Shown piece after piece: positions 1 through 6,461 of a stretch of DNA of 11,874 nt (position 1 is its first letter; every line of letters begins with the position of its first letter). A model generated the notes under the pieces. That model worked only from the letters and a program-made list of their open reading frames with translations, was not told where the DNA came from and did not search any database. A program made the translations under genes and the position numbers. Source of the DNA: an uncultured Clostridia bacterium (lineage in GTDB: Bacteria; Bacillota; Clostridia; Oscillospirales; Ruminococcaceae); contig CANPZQ010000056.1 of NCBI GenBank assembly GCA_947588775.1, positions 1 to 11,874 on the forward strand, given 5' to 3'.

Positions 1-1583
1 TTATCCTCCTTCTTGTTGCCCACAAGGCTCTCGGTGGTGAGAACCATTGCGGCGGCGGAGGCGGCGTTCTGGAGCGCGGAGCGCGTTACCTTGGTCGGGT
101 CGACGATTCCGGAGGCAATCATGTCGGTATACTCCTCCTTGTACGCGTCGAAGCCGTACCCGACGCGGCGGGCTCTCTTAATCTTGTCGATGATTACCGA
201 ACCGTCGAGGCCGGCGTTGGCGGCAATCTGTCTTACGGGCTCTTCGAGGGCCTTGAGAACGATTCTCGCGCCGGTTTTTTCATCGCCCTCGAGCGAGGGG
301 ATAATCTTCTCGACCGCGGGAATGGCGTTGATAAGCGCGGTTCCGCCGCCGGCGACGATTCCTTCCTCTACGGCAGCCTTTGTGGCCGCAAGGGCGTCCT
401 CAACGCGGAGCTTCTTCTCCTTCATCTCCGCCTCGGTAGCTGCGCCGACTCTGAGGACGGCTACGCCGCCCGCGAGCTTTGCAAGCCTCTCCTGGAGCTT
501 CTCCTTGTCGTAATCGGAGGTGGTGTTCTCGATTTCAGAGCGAATCTGCGCAACTCTCGCCTTGATTTCGTCGGGGTCGCCCGCGCCGTCGACGATGATG
601 GTGTTCTCCTTGGAAACGACGACCTGTCTTGCGCGGCCGAGGTCGTTGACGGTGGTGTCCTTAAGCTCGAAGCCGAGCTCCTCGGAGATAACGTCGGTGC
701 CGGTGAGGGTGGCGATGTCGCGGAGCATTTCCTTTCTGCGGTCGCCGAAGCCGGGTGCCTTGACGGCAACGCAGGTAAAGGTTCCGCGGAGCTTGTTGAT
801 GAGAATGGTGGAAAGGGCCTCGCCTTCGAGATCCTCGGCGATGATAAGAAGCTTCTTACCGCTCTTAACGATGTCCTCGAGCAGCGGCAGAATATCCTGA
901 ATGCTCGAAATCTTCTTGTCGGTTACGAGGATATACGCGTCGTCAAGGACGGCTTCCATCTTGTCGGTATCGGTTACCATGTAGGGGGTGATGTAGCCGC
1001 GGTCGAACTGCATTCCCTCGACGACTTCGCTGTAGGTTTCGGCGGTTTTGGATTCCTCAATCGTGATAACGCCGTCGGAGGTGACTTTTTCCATCGCCTC
1101 GGCGATAAGCTTGCCGACGCTCTCGTCGCCCGAGGAAACGGTAGCAACTCTTTCGATGTCCGCGCTTCCGGAAACGGCCTGCGAATGCTCCAAAACGGCC
1201 GCTACAGCCGCGTCGACAGCTTTCTGAACGCCCTTTTTGAGAATCATCGGGTTCGCGCCTGCGGCAATGTTCTTCATACCCTCCCTGACAAGAGCCTGGG
1301 CGAGCAGGGTAGCGGTGGTGGTGCCGTCGCCGGCGGCGTCGTTAGTCTTGGTGGCGACTTCGCGGATGAGCTGCGCGCCCATGTTCTCGAAGGTGTCCTC
1401 AAGCTCGATTTCCTTTGCGATGGTAACGCCGTCGTTCGTAATCAGCGGAAGGCCGTAGGTGCGGTCTAAAACTACGTTTCTGCCCTTCGGGCCGAGGGTG
1501 ATTTTAACGGTGTTGGCGAGCTTGTCGATGCCCGCCTGGAGAGCCTTTCTTGCGTCCTCTCCGTAGATGATTTCCTTAGCCAT
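1..1583 (-). CDS. groEL: Chaperonin GroEL (Hsp60), 3' end missing
   Basis: ATP-driven cytosolic chaperonin that folds proteins inside a double-ring cage capped by GroES. The reading frame starts at the CAT complement at 1581-1583 and is open to base 1; 527 codons are present and the usual C-terminal tail (about 10-20 residues) lies outside. The translation begins MAKEIIYGEDARKAL and shows GPKGRNVVL near residue 31 and the ATP-binding GDGTTT at 85-90. The last residues in the window read TTESLVGNKKED, typical of the region just before the tail. A strong ribosome site (AGGAGG at 1594-1599) sits 10 nt before the start. It lies 19 bp downstream of groES and shares its CIRCE-controlled promoter. 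The TAA-like triplet at the very start of the window is not in frame, so this is truncation by the window rather than a short protein. Confidence 0.97.
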   Translation of the reverse strand, partial: MAKEIIYGEDARKALQAGIDKLANTVKITLGPKGRNVVLDRTYGLPLITNDGVTIAKEIELEDTFENMGAQLIREVATKTNDAAGDGTTTATLLAQALVREGMKNIAAGANPMILKKGVQKAVDAAVAAVLEHSQAVSGSADIERVATVSSGDESVGKLIAEAMEKVTSDGVITIEESKTAETYSEVVEGMQFDRGYITPYMVTDTDKMEAVLDDAYILVTDKKISSIQDILPLLEDIVKSGKKLLIIAEDLEGEALSTILINKLRGTFTCVAVKAPGFGDRRKEMLRDIATLTGTDVISEELGFELKDTTVNDLGRARQVVVSKENTIIVDGAGDPDEIKARVAQIRSEIENTTSDYDKEKLQERLAKLAGGVAVLRVGAATEAEMKEKKLRVEDALAATKAAVEEGIVAGGGTALINAIPAVEKIIPSLEGDEKTGARIVLKALEEPVRQIAANAGLDGSVIIDKIKRARRVGYGFDAYKEEYTDMIASGIVDPTKVTRSALQNAASAAAMVLTTESLVGNKKED

Positions 1584-1602
1584 AAAAACTTTTCCTCCTT
1601 AA

Positions 1603-1890
1603 TTACTCTGCCACGGCGAGAATGTCGCCCATGTTCACGATGATAAGCTCCTCGCCGTCGACCTTTACTTCGGTGCCGGAATATTTTGACAAAAGCACCT
1701 TGTCGCCGGGCTTAACCTTCATGGCGACGGGCTCTTTGCCGTCGCGGGGGTTGCCGTCGCCTACGGCGATTACTTCGGCAAGCTGCGGCTTCTCCTTCGC
1801 CGAGCCGGTGAGAATAATTCCCGACTTGGTAGTTTCCTCCGCCTCTGCCATTTTGACGATTACGCGGTCAAAAAGGGGTTTCAGTGTCAT
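1603..1890 (-). CDS. groES: Co-chaperonin GroES (Hsp10)
   Basis: Heptameric lid of the GroEL cage, acting in the cytosol. The 95-residue product has the normal family length. It opens MTLKPLFDRVIVKMAEAEE and contains the mobile-loop region at about 17-34 (ETTKSGIILTGSAKEKP) that contacts GroEL, followed by VKPGDKVLLSKYSGTEVKVDGEE and a terminal GDILAV, all canonical. The start is fixed by a full AGGAGGT ribosome site at 1899-1905, 8 nt upstream. It is the first gene of the groES-groEL operon, and a CIRCE element in its leader implies HrcA repression and heat induction. Confidence 0.98.
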   Translation of the reverse strand: MTLKPLFDRVIVKMAEAEETTKSGIILTGSAKEKPQLAEVIAVGDGNPRDGKEPVAMKVKPGDKVLLSKYSGTEVKVDGEELIIVNMGDILAVAE

Positions 1891-1928
1891 CTTAAATTAC
1901 CTCCTATAAAAATGTGTTCTGACTGTTT

Positions 1929-1955
1929 TTAGCAATCTCACTTTCAGAGTGCTAA
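1929..1955 (-). promoter_or_regulatory. CIRCE operator (HrcA binding site) of groES-groEL
   Basis: An inverted repeat TTAGCAATC-N9-GAGTGCTAA, matching the CIRCE consensus TTAGCACTC-N9-GAGTGCTAA at 17 of 18 arm positions. It starts 4 bp downstream of the groES -10 box and covers the expected transcription start. By established knowledge of Firmicutes, HrcA binds here to repress groESL until heat stress. The one deviation breaks one C-G pair of the palindrome. Confidence 0.95.
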
Positions 1956-1959
1956 TTCT

Positions 1960-1987
1960 ATTATACCGACATTTTCAAAAAAATCAA
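1960..1987 (-). promoter_or_regulatory. Sigma-A promoter of groES-groEL
   Basis: On the minus strand there is a perfect TATAAT -10 (1960-1965), 16 bp after TTGATT (1982-1987, 4 of 6 matches to TTGACA). The CIRCE element follows immediately downstream, as in other clostridial groESL operons. Confidence 0.85.
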
Positions 1988-2151
1988 GCGGTTAATGTCG
2001 GTAGATTTGAATTTTGAGAGATTTTGTAGAAACCGCCGATTTCGAGCCTGTTTTTCGGCGATAAATTTGGGCAACACGACCATATTTATTTCCAAAACGT
2101 AAATTGCCGGCACCTAATTTGCAATTTATTCATCTTTTTGCAACATAACAC

Positions 2152-2185
2152 TTGCAATTTTACCGCAATTGTTCTATAATATAAT
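2152..2185 (+). promoter_or_regulatory. Sigma-A promoter of the response-regulator operon
   Basis: TTGCAA (2152-2157), a 17 bp spacer and TATAAT (2175-2180); a second overlapping TATAAT occupies 2180-2185. The start codon at 2221 leaves a leader of about 30 nt. The 1956-2220 intergenic stretch is AT-rich compared with its neighbours and is shared with the divergent groESL promoter. Copies of the self-palindromic hexamer TTGCAA also occur at 2119 and 2138. Confidence 0.75.
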
Positions 2186-2220
2186 CGGGTATAAAATCAA
2201 AACGAAGGGAGCGGTCAATT

Positions 2221-2940
2221 TTGCAGGCAATAAAGGTCTTGATAATCGACGCCGACCAGAGCTCGGCGGAGCTTCTGCGAATCTGCCTTGAAAAGGAGGG
2301 CTACGCCGTCGCGTGCGCCTTCGACGGCGAGGACGGCCTCGCCAAATTCTCCGGTTTCAAGCCCGACGCCGTGCTTTTGGACGCGGTTCTGCCACGCGTC
2401 GACGGCTGGCAGGTCTGCCGCGAGATTAGAAAGCGTTCGCCGCTCCCGCTTATATTCGTGACGTCGAAATCCGAGGTATTCGACAGGGTTCTCGGGCTCG
2501 AGCTCGGCGCGGACGACTATATTGTAAAGCCGTTCGACGGCAAGGAAGTCATCGCGAGGTTAAAAGCGGTGCTTCGGCGGGCGGGGCCGAGAATTTCCGA
2601 CGAAAAACAGAGCGAGGTTCACTACGACGGCCTTGACATAGACATGTCGAGATACGAGCTTCGCGTTCGCGGCAGGGTTACCGACACCCCGCCGAAGGAG
2701 CTTGAGCTTCTATTCTATCTTGCGAGCCACCCGAACACGGTTTTTAACCGCGACCAGCTTCTTGACGAAATCTGGGGATTTGAATACTACGGCGGCTCGC
2801 GGACGATAGACGTGCATATAAAGAGGCTTCGCGACAAGCTCGACGGGGTTTCCCCGAGATGGTCGCTTGAAACGGTATGGAGCGTCGGCTATAAATTCGC
2901 CCTGAATGTGAGCGAGAATACGGAGGATAAAAATGTTTGA
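2221..2940 (+). CDS. OmpR/PhoB-family response regulator with an altered acidic pocket
   Basis: A 239-residue DNA-binding response regulator. The receiver domain (about 4-118) has phospho-acceptor D54 (LLDAVLP), switch T81, Y100 and K103 in the DDYIVKPF motif. The C-terminal winged helix (about 135-230) includes PPKELELLFYLASHP, the recognition-helix stretch SRTIDVHIKRLRDKL and the closing VWSVGYKF. The N-terminal acidic cluster reads D10-A11-D12: the Asp aligned with PhoB D10/CheY D13, which binds Mg2+, is Ala. The start is a TTG at 2221, chosen because AAGGGAG (2204-2210) lies 10 nt upstream and no ATG fits the conserved N-terminus. No histidine kinase is in the window. The stop overlaps the next gene by 8 nt. 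Given the HtrA protease downstream, an envelope-stress role comparable to CssR is plausible (inference). Confidence 0.93.
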   Translation: MQAIKVLIIDADQSSAELLRICLEKEGYAVACAFDGEDGLAKFSGFKPDAVLLDAVLPRVDGWQVCREIRKRSPLPLIFVTSKSEVFDRVLGLELGADDYIVKPFDGKEVIARLKAVLRRAGPRISDEKQSEVHYDGLDIDMSRYELRVRGRVTDTPPKELELLFYLASHPNTVFNRDQLLDEIWGFEYYGGSRTIDVHIKRLRDKLDGVSPRWSLETVWSVGYKFALNVSENTEDKNV

Positions 2941-4069
2941 TTTTTTCGATGAGGATTTCCCGCTGAGCAGAAAGCAGGAGGAAGAATACAGAAAACGCCT
3001 CAAAAAGGAGAAGGAAGCCGCCGAGGCTTCCGAGGCCGAAAAAGCGAAGTCCGAGGCTTCCGAGGAGGAACAGGCCGATTTGGGGCTTCGTCAGGCCGAT
3101 ACCGACGGCGACGTTGTCATAGGGAAAATCGAGAGCGAGCTCGGCGACGGCGACGGATATGAGGACGGCGAGGACGGCTACGACGACGCTTACGAATACG
3201 TTTCGACGCCGCCGGCGGGGGTTATAATGCCGGAGCCGGAGGTTGTTGACGATGAACCAGAGCCCGAACCGGAGCCCGTTCCCGCGCCCGAAGCGGATAT
3301 AAGGCCGGCGAATGAGCTTTACGCCGAGAGCCTCGACAGGATTATGTCCTCGGAAGAGCCGGAAGCCGCCGAGGCCGCCGTTGAGGAGGCTGTGGAGCAT
3401 ATTGCTGCCGCGGCGGAGGAAATTTCGGAAACGGCGGAGGAGATTTCCGCCGAAAACGAAGGCGCGGACGACGCGCATGAGAGCTTTTTGCCGGACGAAA
3501 TCGAGGAAATTTACAAAAAGTCATACGACGAACCCGAGGAGGCTTCCGAAGAGCCCGCAAAGATTCGCGAAGAAGAGCCCGAAGCGGATGATTCCGCATC
3601 TGAGGCGGAAAAAGTGCTTCCCGAGCCTGAAACGGCGGAAAAGGCGGGACCGCTTCCCGAGGCGGAGGCGATGAATCGAACGCTCGCCTCGATGGATGAG
3701 CTTGAAGCGCATCTTCACGAGGAGCTCCGGCACATGAGCGAGAAGCTCGACACCATGGAAAAGGCCGTCGACGAGATGGAGGACGGCGAAATAAGCGAGG
3801 GGTTCGACTACGCATACGACGAGAGGTACTTCGCCGAGGAGGAAACCCCGGCATACCGCCACCCCGAGCTTTACGGCAGCAGGAAAAAGCCCGAAAAGAA
3901 AAAAGAGGCGGCTTCCGGCGATTCCGAAAAGGAGCCGACGGAATACATCCGCCCGACGGACATAAACATAAACATCACGCCCGCGACCCTCGCGAAGGCT
4001 GGGGCGGTAGTTGCTGCGGCGGTCGTCGCGGCGAAGCTTCTTAAACCAAAAAAGGGGAAGCAGAATTAG
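2933..4069 (+). CDS. Acidic low-complexity protein with hydrophobic C-terminal tail, unknown function
   Basis: I do not recognise a family in this 378-residue product. It begins MFDFFDEDFPLSRKQEEEYRK, has a charged helix at 13-45, and is then dominated by Glu, Ala, Asp and Pro. An EPEPEPEPVPAPE tract lies at 108-120, an Asp/Gly/Tyr stretch at 71-90, and Glu-Ala helices at 142-230. A probable coiled coil spans 247-283 (MDELEAHLHEELRHMSEKLDTMEKA). After a Lys-rich linker (317-325), residues 352-370 form an Ala/Val-rich hydrophobic segment ending in KPKKGKQN, like a weak tail anchor. Frame support: GGAGG at 2922-2926, 6 nt before ATG; overlap with the upstream stop; consistent codon use over 1.1 kb. 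It may be an intracellular, membrane-tethered scaffold or a partner of the HtrA protease encoded next, but this is inference. Confidence 0.85.
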   Translation: MFDFFDEDFPLSRKQEEEYRKRLKKEKEAAEASEAEKAKSEASEEEQADLGLRQADTDGDVVIGKIESELGDGDGYEDGEDGYDDAYEYVSTPPAGVIMPEPEVVDDEPEPEPEPVPAPEADIRPANELYAESLDRIMSSEEPEAAEAAVEEAVEHIAAAAEEISETAEEISAENEGADDAHESFLPDEIEEIYKKSYDEPEEASEEPAKIREEEPEADDSASEAEKVLPEPETAEKAGPLPEAEAMNRTLASMDELEAHLHEELRHMSEKLDTMEKAVDEMEDGEISEGFDYAYDERYFAEEETPAYRHPELYGSRKKPEKKKEAASGDSEKEPTEYIRPTDININITPATLAKAGAVVAAAVVAAKLLKPKKGKQN

Positions 4070-4118
4070 GGAACGGCTGACGGGGCCTTGGGGGAATAAG
4101 GCTTTTCGCTGAGCCGCC

Positions 4119-4201
4119 GGCGCGGCGGAAAAGCTGCTGCGCCGGGCCCACCCACCCGCCCTCCCCACCTTCCCGCAACCCTCCCGCTTTTCCGCCGCGC
4201 C
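4119..4201 (-). repeat. Palindromic G4-loop repeat, copy A (arm class 1)
   Basis: Arms GGCGCGGCGGAAAAGC (4119-4134) and GCTTTTCCGCCGCGCC (4186-4201) are perfect reverse complements over 16 bp, around a 51 nt loop. The loop carries five C-tracts at 4147-4166 (CCC-A-CCC-A-CCC-G-CCC-T-CCCC), so the minus strand has a G-quadruplex motif with one-base spacers. Strand is given as the G-rich strand. Confidence 0.93.
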
Positions 4202-4225
4202 TTCTCCCGGAATCAAATCCCGGCA

Positions 4226-4308
4226 GGCGCGGGAACGGAGCGGGGGCGGGAGATGAAGGGGGAGGGGCGGGCGGGTGGGGCCCGCGAAAGGAGCTCCGTT
4301 CCCGCGCC
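4226..4308 (+). repeat. Palindromic G4-loop repeat, copy B (arm class 2)
   Basis: Arms GGCGCGGGAACGGAGC (4226-4241) and GCTCCGTTCCCGCGCC (4293-4308) match perfectly over 16 bp around a 51 nt loop. The G-tracts at 4264-4280 are on the plus strand, so this copy is inverted relative to copy A. Same total length (83 bp) as A, but different inner arm bases. Confidence 0.93.
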
Positions 4309-4359
4309 GGTGATTTTGCACCCACCCGTAAAAGAAATGCGCAAGAAAGGTTTGATACA

Positions 4360-5661
4360 ATGCAGGACAACGAGATATACACCCCCGCCGACGATAACGG
4401 CGCGGAGGCAATAGCCGAGCTTCGGGAGCTTGCCGGAGCAGAGGCCGCGGCATGGGACTACCTGCCGAAGCCCCCCGGAAGGCTTCGCAGCGGCAACGAC
4501 CACGCCTTTCTGAAGGCGTTTTTGACGATGGCGGTGCTGTTCACGGTGCTTTTCTGCGTGACGGCGAGAGCCGCCCTCGGAAAGGGCTGGTTCAAAAACC
4601 TTGTCACCGGCGAGGGCTTCGGGGAAAAATTCACGCTCCCGATTGCCGAGGTTCCGAAGCTTGAGGAGCGGTTCTATCAGCCCGACGGGCGGTTCACCGT
4701 CGAGGGCGTGGCCCGGGCGATTTCGCCGTCGATTGTGACGATAGAATCCTTCGAGGAAGGCTCCGCCTTCGCCGCTTTCGGTCAGGGCAGCGGGGTGATT
4801 ATGTCGGACGACGGCTATATAATCACCAATGCCCATGTTCTGGAGCGTTCCGGGCTTGCCGTAAAGGTAAGGCTCGCCGACGGGACGGAGTACAACGCCA
4901 AAATAATCGGCAGCGACGTTAAAAGCGACATCGCCGTAATCAAAATCGATGCGAAGAATCTTCCCGCAGTTCAGTTCGGCGATTCGGATTCCGTTTTCGC
5001 GGGCGAACAGGTCGTCGCGATAGGCTCCCCGGCGGGGCTCGAGGGCAGCGTTACAACCGGTATAGTTTCCGGCGTCGACAGAATGATTCGCGTCGAAACA
5101 ACGAATATAAGCATGTCCTGCATACAGATAGACGCGGCGATTAACCCGGGAAACTCGGGCGGCGCGCTTGTGAATATGTGGGGACAGGTAATCGGAATCA
5201 CATCCTCGAAGCTCGATTCGCTTGAATACGACAACATCGGCTTCGCGATAGAGATGTCGGCGGCAAAGCCGATAATTGAACAGCTTATCGAAAACGGCAG
5301 GGTAATCGGCCGCCCGCGCGTCGGGATTTCCTTCAGGGAGGTAAGCGACAGCTACGCCGAGCTCTTTAACATTCCCGCGGGGCTTGAAATCGCGGAAATC
5401 TCCCCCGACTGCGACATCGCGAACACCGAGCTCAGGGTAGGGGACTACATCACCGAGATGAACGGCAAAAAGGTCCGTTCGGCGGACGACGTTTACGCGA
5501 TTATTTTAGAGCTTTCCCCCGGCGACGAGGTAACGGCGAAGGTGACGAGGGTGCTCTATTCAGACAGTCCCGACGATTACAAAACCGAGGAATTTGAGAT
5601 AAAGTTCAAGCTGATGGAGGAGGAAAACAGCTTCGAGAAAGAGGAGCCCGGCGATGATTAG
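4360..5661 (+). CDS. htrA: Membrane-anchored HtrA/DegP-like serine protease (S1C family)
   Basis: Trypsin-like protease that degrades or refolds damaged exported proteins at the outer face of the cytoplasmic membrane. The 433-residue product has a cytosolic N-terminus of about 48 residues, one membrane helix at about 50-68 (LKAFLTMAVLFTVLFCVTA), a protease domain at about 113-312, and a single C-terminal PDZ domain at about 320-418. The triad is intact: H159 (ITNAHV), D190 (KSDIAVIK) and S266 in the NPGNSGGAL motif. One membrane helix and one PDZ match Gram-positive HtrA/YkdA-type proteins. The start is supported by AGAAAGG (4344-4350), 9 nt upstream. The gene follows the acidic unknown protein after a 290 bp spacer and overlaps the acetyltransferase gene by 8 nt. 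Its exact substrate is unknown. Confidence 0.95.
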   Translation: MQDNEIYTPADDNGAEAIAELRELAGAEAAAWDYLPKPPGRLRSGNDHAFLKAFLTMAVLFTVLFCVTARAALGKGWFKNLVTGEGFGEKFTLPIAEVPKLEERFYQPDGRFTVEGVARAISPSIVTIESFEEGSAFAAFGQGSGVIMSDDGYIITNAHVLERSGLAVKVRLADGTEYNAKIIGSDVKSDIAVIKIDAKNLPAVQFGDSDSVFAGEQVVAIGSPAGLEGSVTTGIVSGVDRMIRVETTNISMSCIQIDAAINPGNSGGALVNMWGQVIGITSSKLDSLEYDNIGFAIEMSAAKPIIEQLIENGRVIGRPRVGISFREVSDSYAELFNIPAGLEIAEISPDCDIANTELRVGDYITEMNGKKVRSADDVYAIILELSPGDEVTAKVTRVLYSDSPDDYKTEEFEIKFKLMEEENSFEKEEPGDD

Positions 5662-6088
5662 GTATGCCGAAAGCCGGGATTTCGCCCTTTTGAAGGAGCT
5701 CGACCGCCATATTCCGGAAGAGGAGCTTAGAAGAATCCTCCCCGAAAAGAGGGTTATCCTGATTTTCGACGGCGATGAATTTGCCGGCTGGCTCAGATAC
5801 GGGCTTTTCTGGGATAATATTCCTTTTATGAACATGCTCTATATCCTTGAAGGCTTCAGGGGCCGCGGCTTCGGCAGGGAGCTTGCGTCGTTTTGGGAAG
5901 GAGAGATGGCAAAAAGCGGCTTCCGGAGGGTTCTCACCTCCACCCAATCCGACGAGCGGGCGCAGTTCTTTTACCGAAAAATCGGCTATTCAGAATGCGG
6001 CGCGCTTATTTTGCCGAACGAGCCGCTCGAGATGATTTTTACAAAAAATCTGCCGCAGAAGGCGGATTGCAAAGGCCGAAAGGAGTAA
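5654..6088 (+). CDS. GNAT-family N-acetyltransferase
   Basis: A 144-residue single-domain protein that probably transfers an acetyl group from acetyl-CoA to an amine. The pyrophosphate-binding motif is FRGRGFGRELASFW (R69-G-R-G-F-G74), preceded by a beta strand (MNMLYIL) as in motif A. AQFFYRKIGY at 103-112 is the usual motif B region with the conserved Tyr. The substrate cannot be told from sequence. The start ATG overlaps the protease stop (8 nt shared) and has GAGGAG at 5641-5646, so translation is likely coupled. No signal peptide, so cytosolic. Confidence 0.9.
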   Translation: MIRYAESRDFALLKELDRHIPEEELRRILPEKRVILIFDGDEFAGWLRYGLFWDNIPFMNMLYILEGFRGRGFGRELASFWEGEMAKSGFRRVLTSTQSDERAQFFYRKIGYSECGALILPNEPLEMIFTKNLPQKADCKGRKE

Positions 6089-6092
6089 AAAA

Positions 6093-6341
6093 ATGAAAAA
6101 ATTATCCGTTATTTTCGCAATTCTGGCGGTTTTGCTCTCCGACGTTATGTGCGCCACCGTGGCGTATAACTATTGCAGCCTGCTTTGGGGAGGGCGGTAT
6201 GCCGGTTTCAGCGCGCCGGCAAGCACGGCGTTTGTGCTCGCCGTTCCGTACGTTTTAGGGATTGCCGTCTGCGCCGTTTTGGCTGTCGTATTCGGAAAAA
6301 TGCGTCGGTCGGCGGATAAATCCGAATCGGAGGAAAAATAA
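6093..6341 (+). CDS. Small two-helix membrane protein, unknown function
   Basis: An 82-residue product with two hydrophobic segments, about 5-26 (SVIFAILAVLLSDVMCATVAYN) and 45-69 (TAFVLAVPYVLGIAVCAVLAVVFG), then a short charged tail (KMRRSADKSESEEK). No family recognised. AAAGGAG (6079-6085) overlaps the end of the acetyltransferase gene, 7 nt before ATG, and only 4 bp separate the genes, which argues for a real last gene of the operon. The pattern of two helices and cytosolic tail would suit a small membrane accessory protein (inference). Confidence 0.8.
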   Translation: MKKLSVIFAILAVLLSDVMCATVAYNYCSLLWGGRYAGFSAPASTAFVLAVPYVLGIAVCAVLAVVFGKMRRSADKSESEEK

Positions 6342-6404
6342 CGGCTTCGTTCAGGGATTTTGACAAACCGCCGCTTCGTTAGCGGAAACATGCAAAAAAC
6401 ATTC

Positions 6405-6443
6405 AAAAAGAAAAAAGCCGTCGGGTAAGAGCCCGGCGGCTTT
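6405..6443 (-). terminator. Rho-independent terminator of fba
   Basis: A 12 bp stem (6414-6425 with 6432-6443, one G-T wobble) around a 6 nt loop. On the minus strand it is followed by TTTTTTCTTTTT (6405-6416), overlapping the foot of the stem. It lies 18 bp past the fba stop. The same hairpin could partly stop the oncoming plus-strand operon, but there it lacks a U-run. No separate plus-strand terminator was found in 6342-6404. Confidence 0.88.
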
Positions 6444-6461
6444 CGGTATTTATGCGGGGGT

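Larger units (their letters stand above)
4070..4359. other. Gene-free spacer holding two opposed palindromic elements
   Basis: This 290 bp gap interrupts an otherwise tightly packed plus-strand gene set. It holds copies A and B of the repeat family, in opposite orientation and 24 bp apart. No convincing promoter was seen in the remaining bases 4309-4359, so the protease gene probably depends on read-through from upstream, unless the elements themselves influence transcription. Confidence 0.7.

Noticed and set aside
2034..2060. Hairpin CGCCGA/TCGGCG between the divergent operons
   Set aside because: Only six pairs with a 15 nt loop and no U-run; not convincing as a terminator or riboswitch.
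3521..4836. Minus-strand open frames of 207 and 310 codons opposite the acidic protein and htrA
   Set aside because: Antisense shadows of well-supported plus-strand genes; Arg/Pro/Leu-rich composition expected from the complement of Glu/Ala codons.
6371..6385. Small hairpin CCGCT/AGCGG after the membrane peptide gene
   Set aside because: Five pairs and no following U-run on either strand, so not called as the operon terminator.
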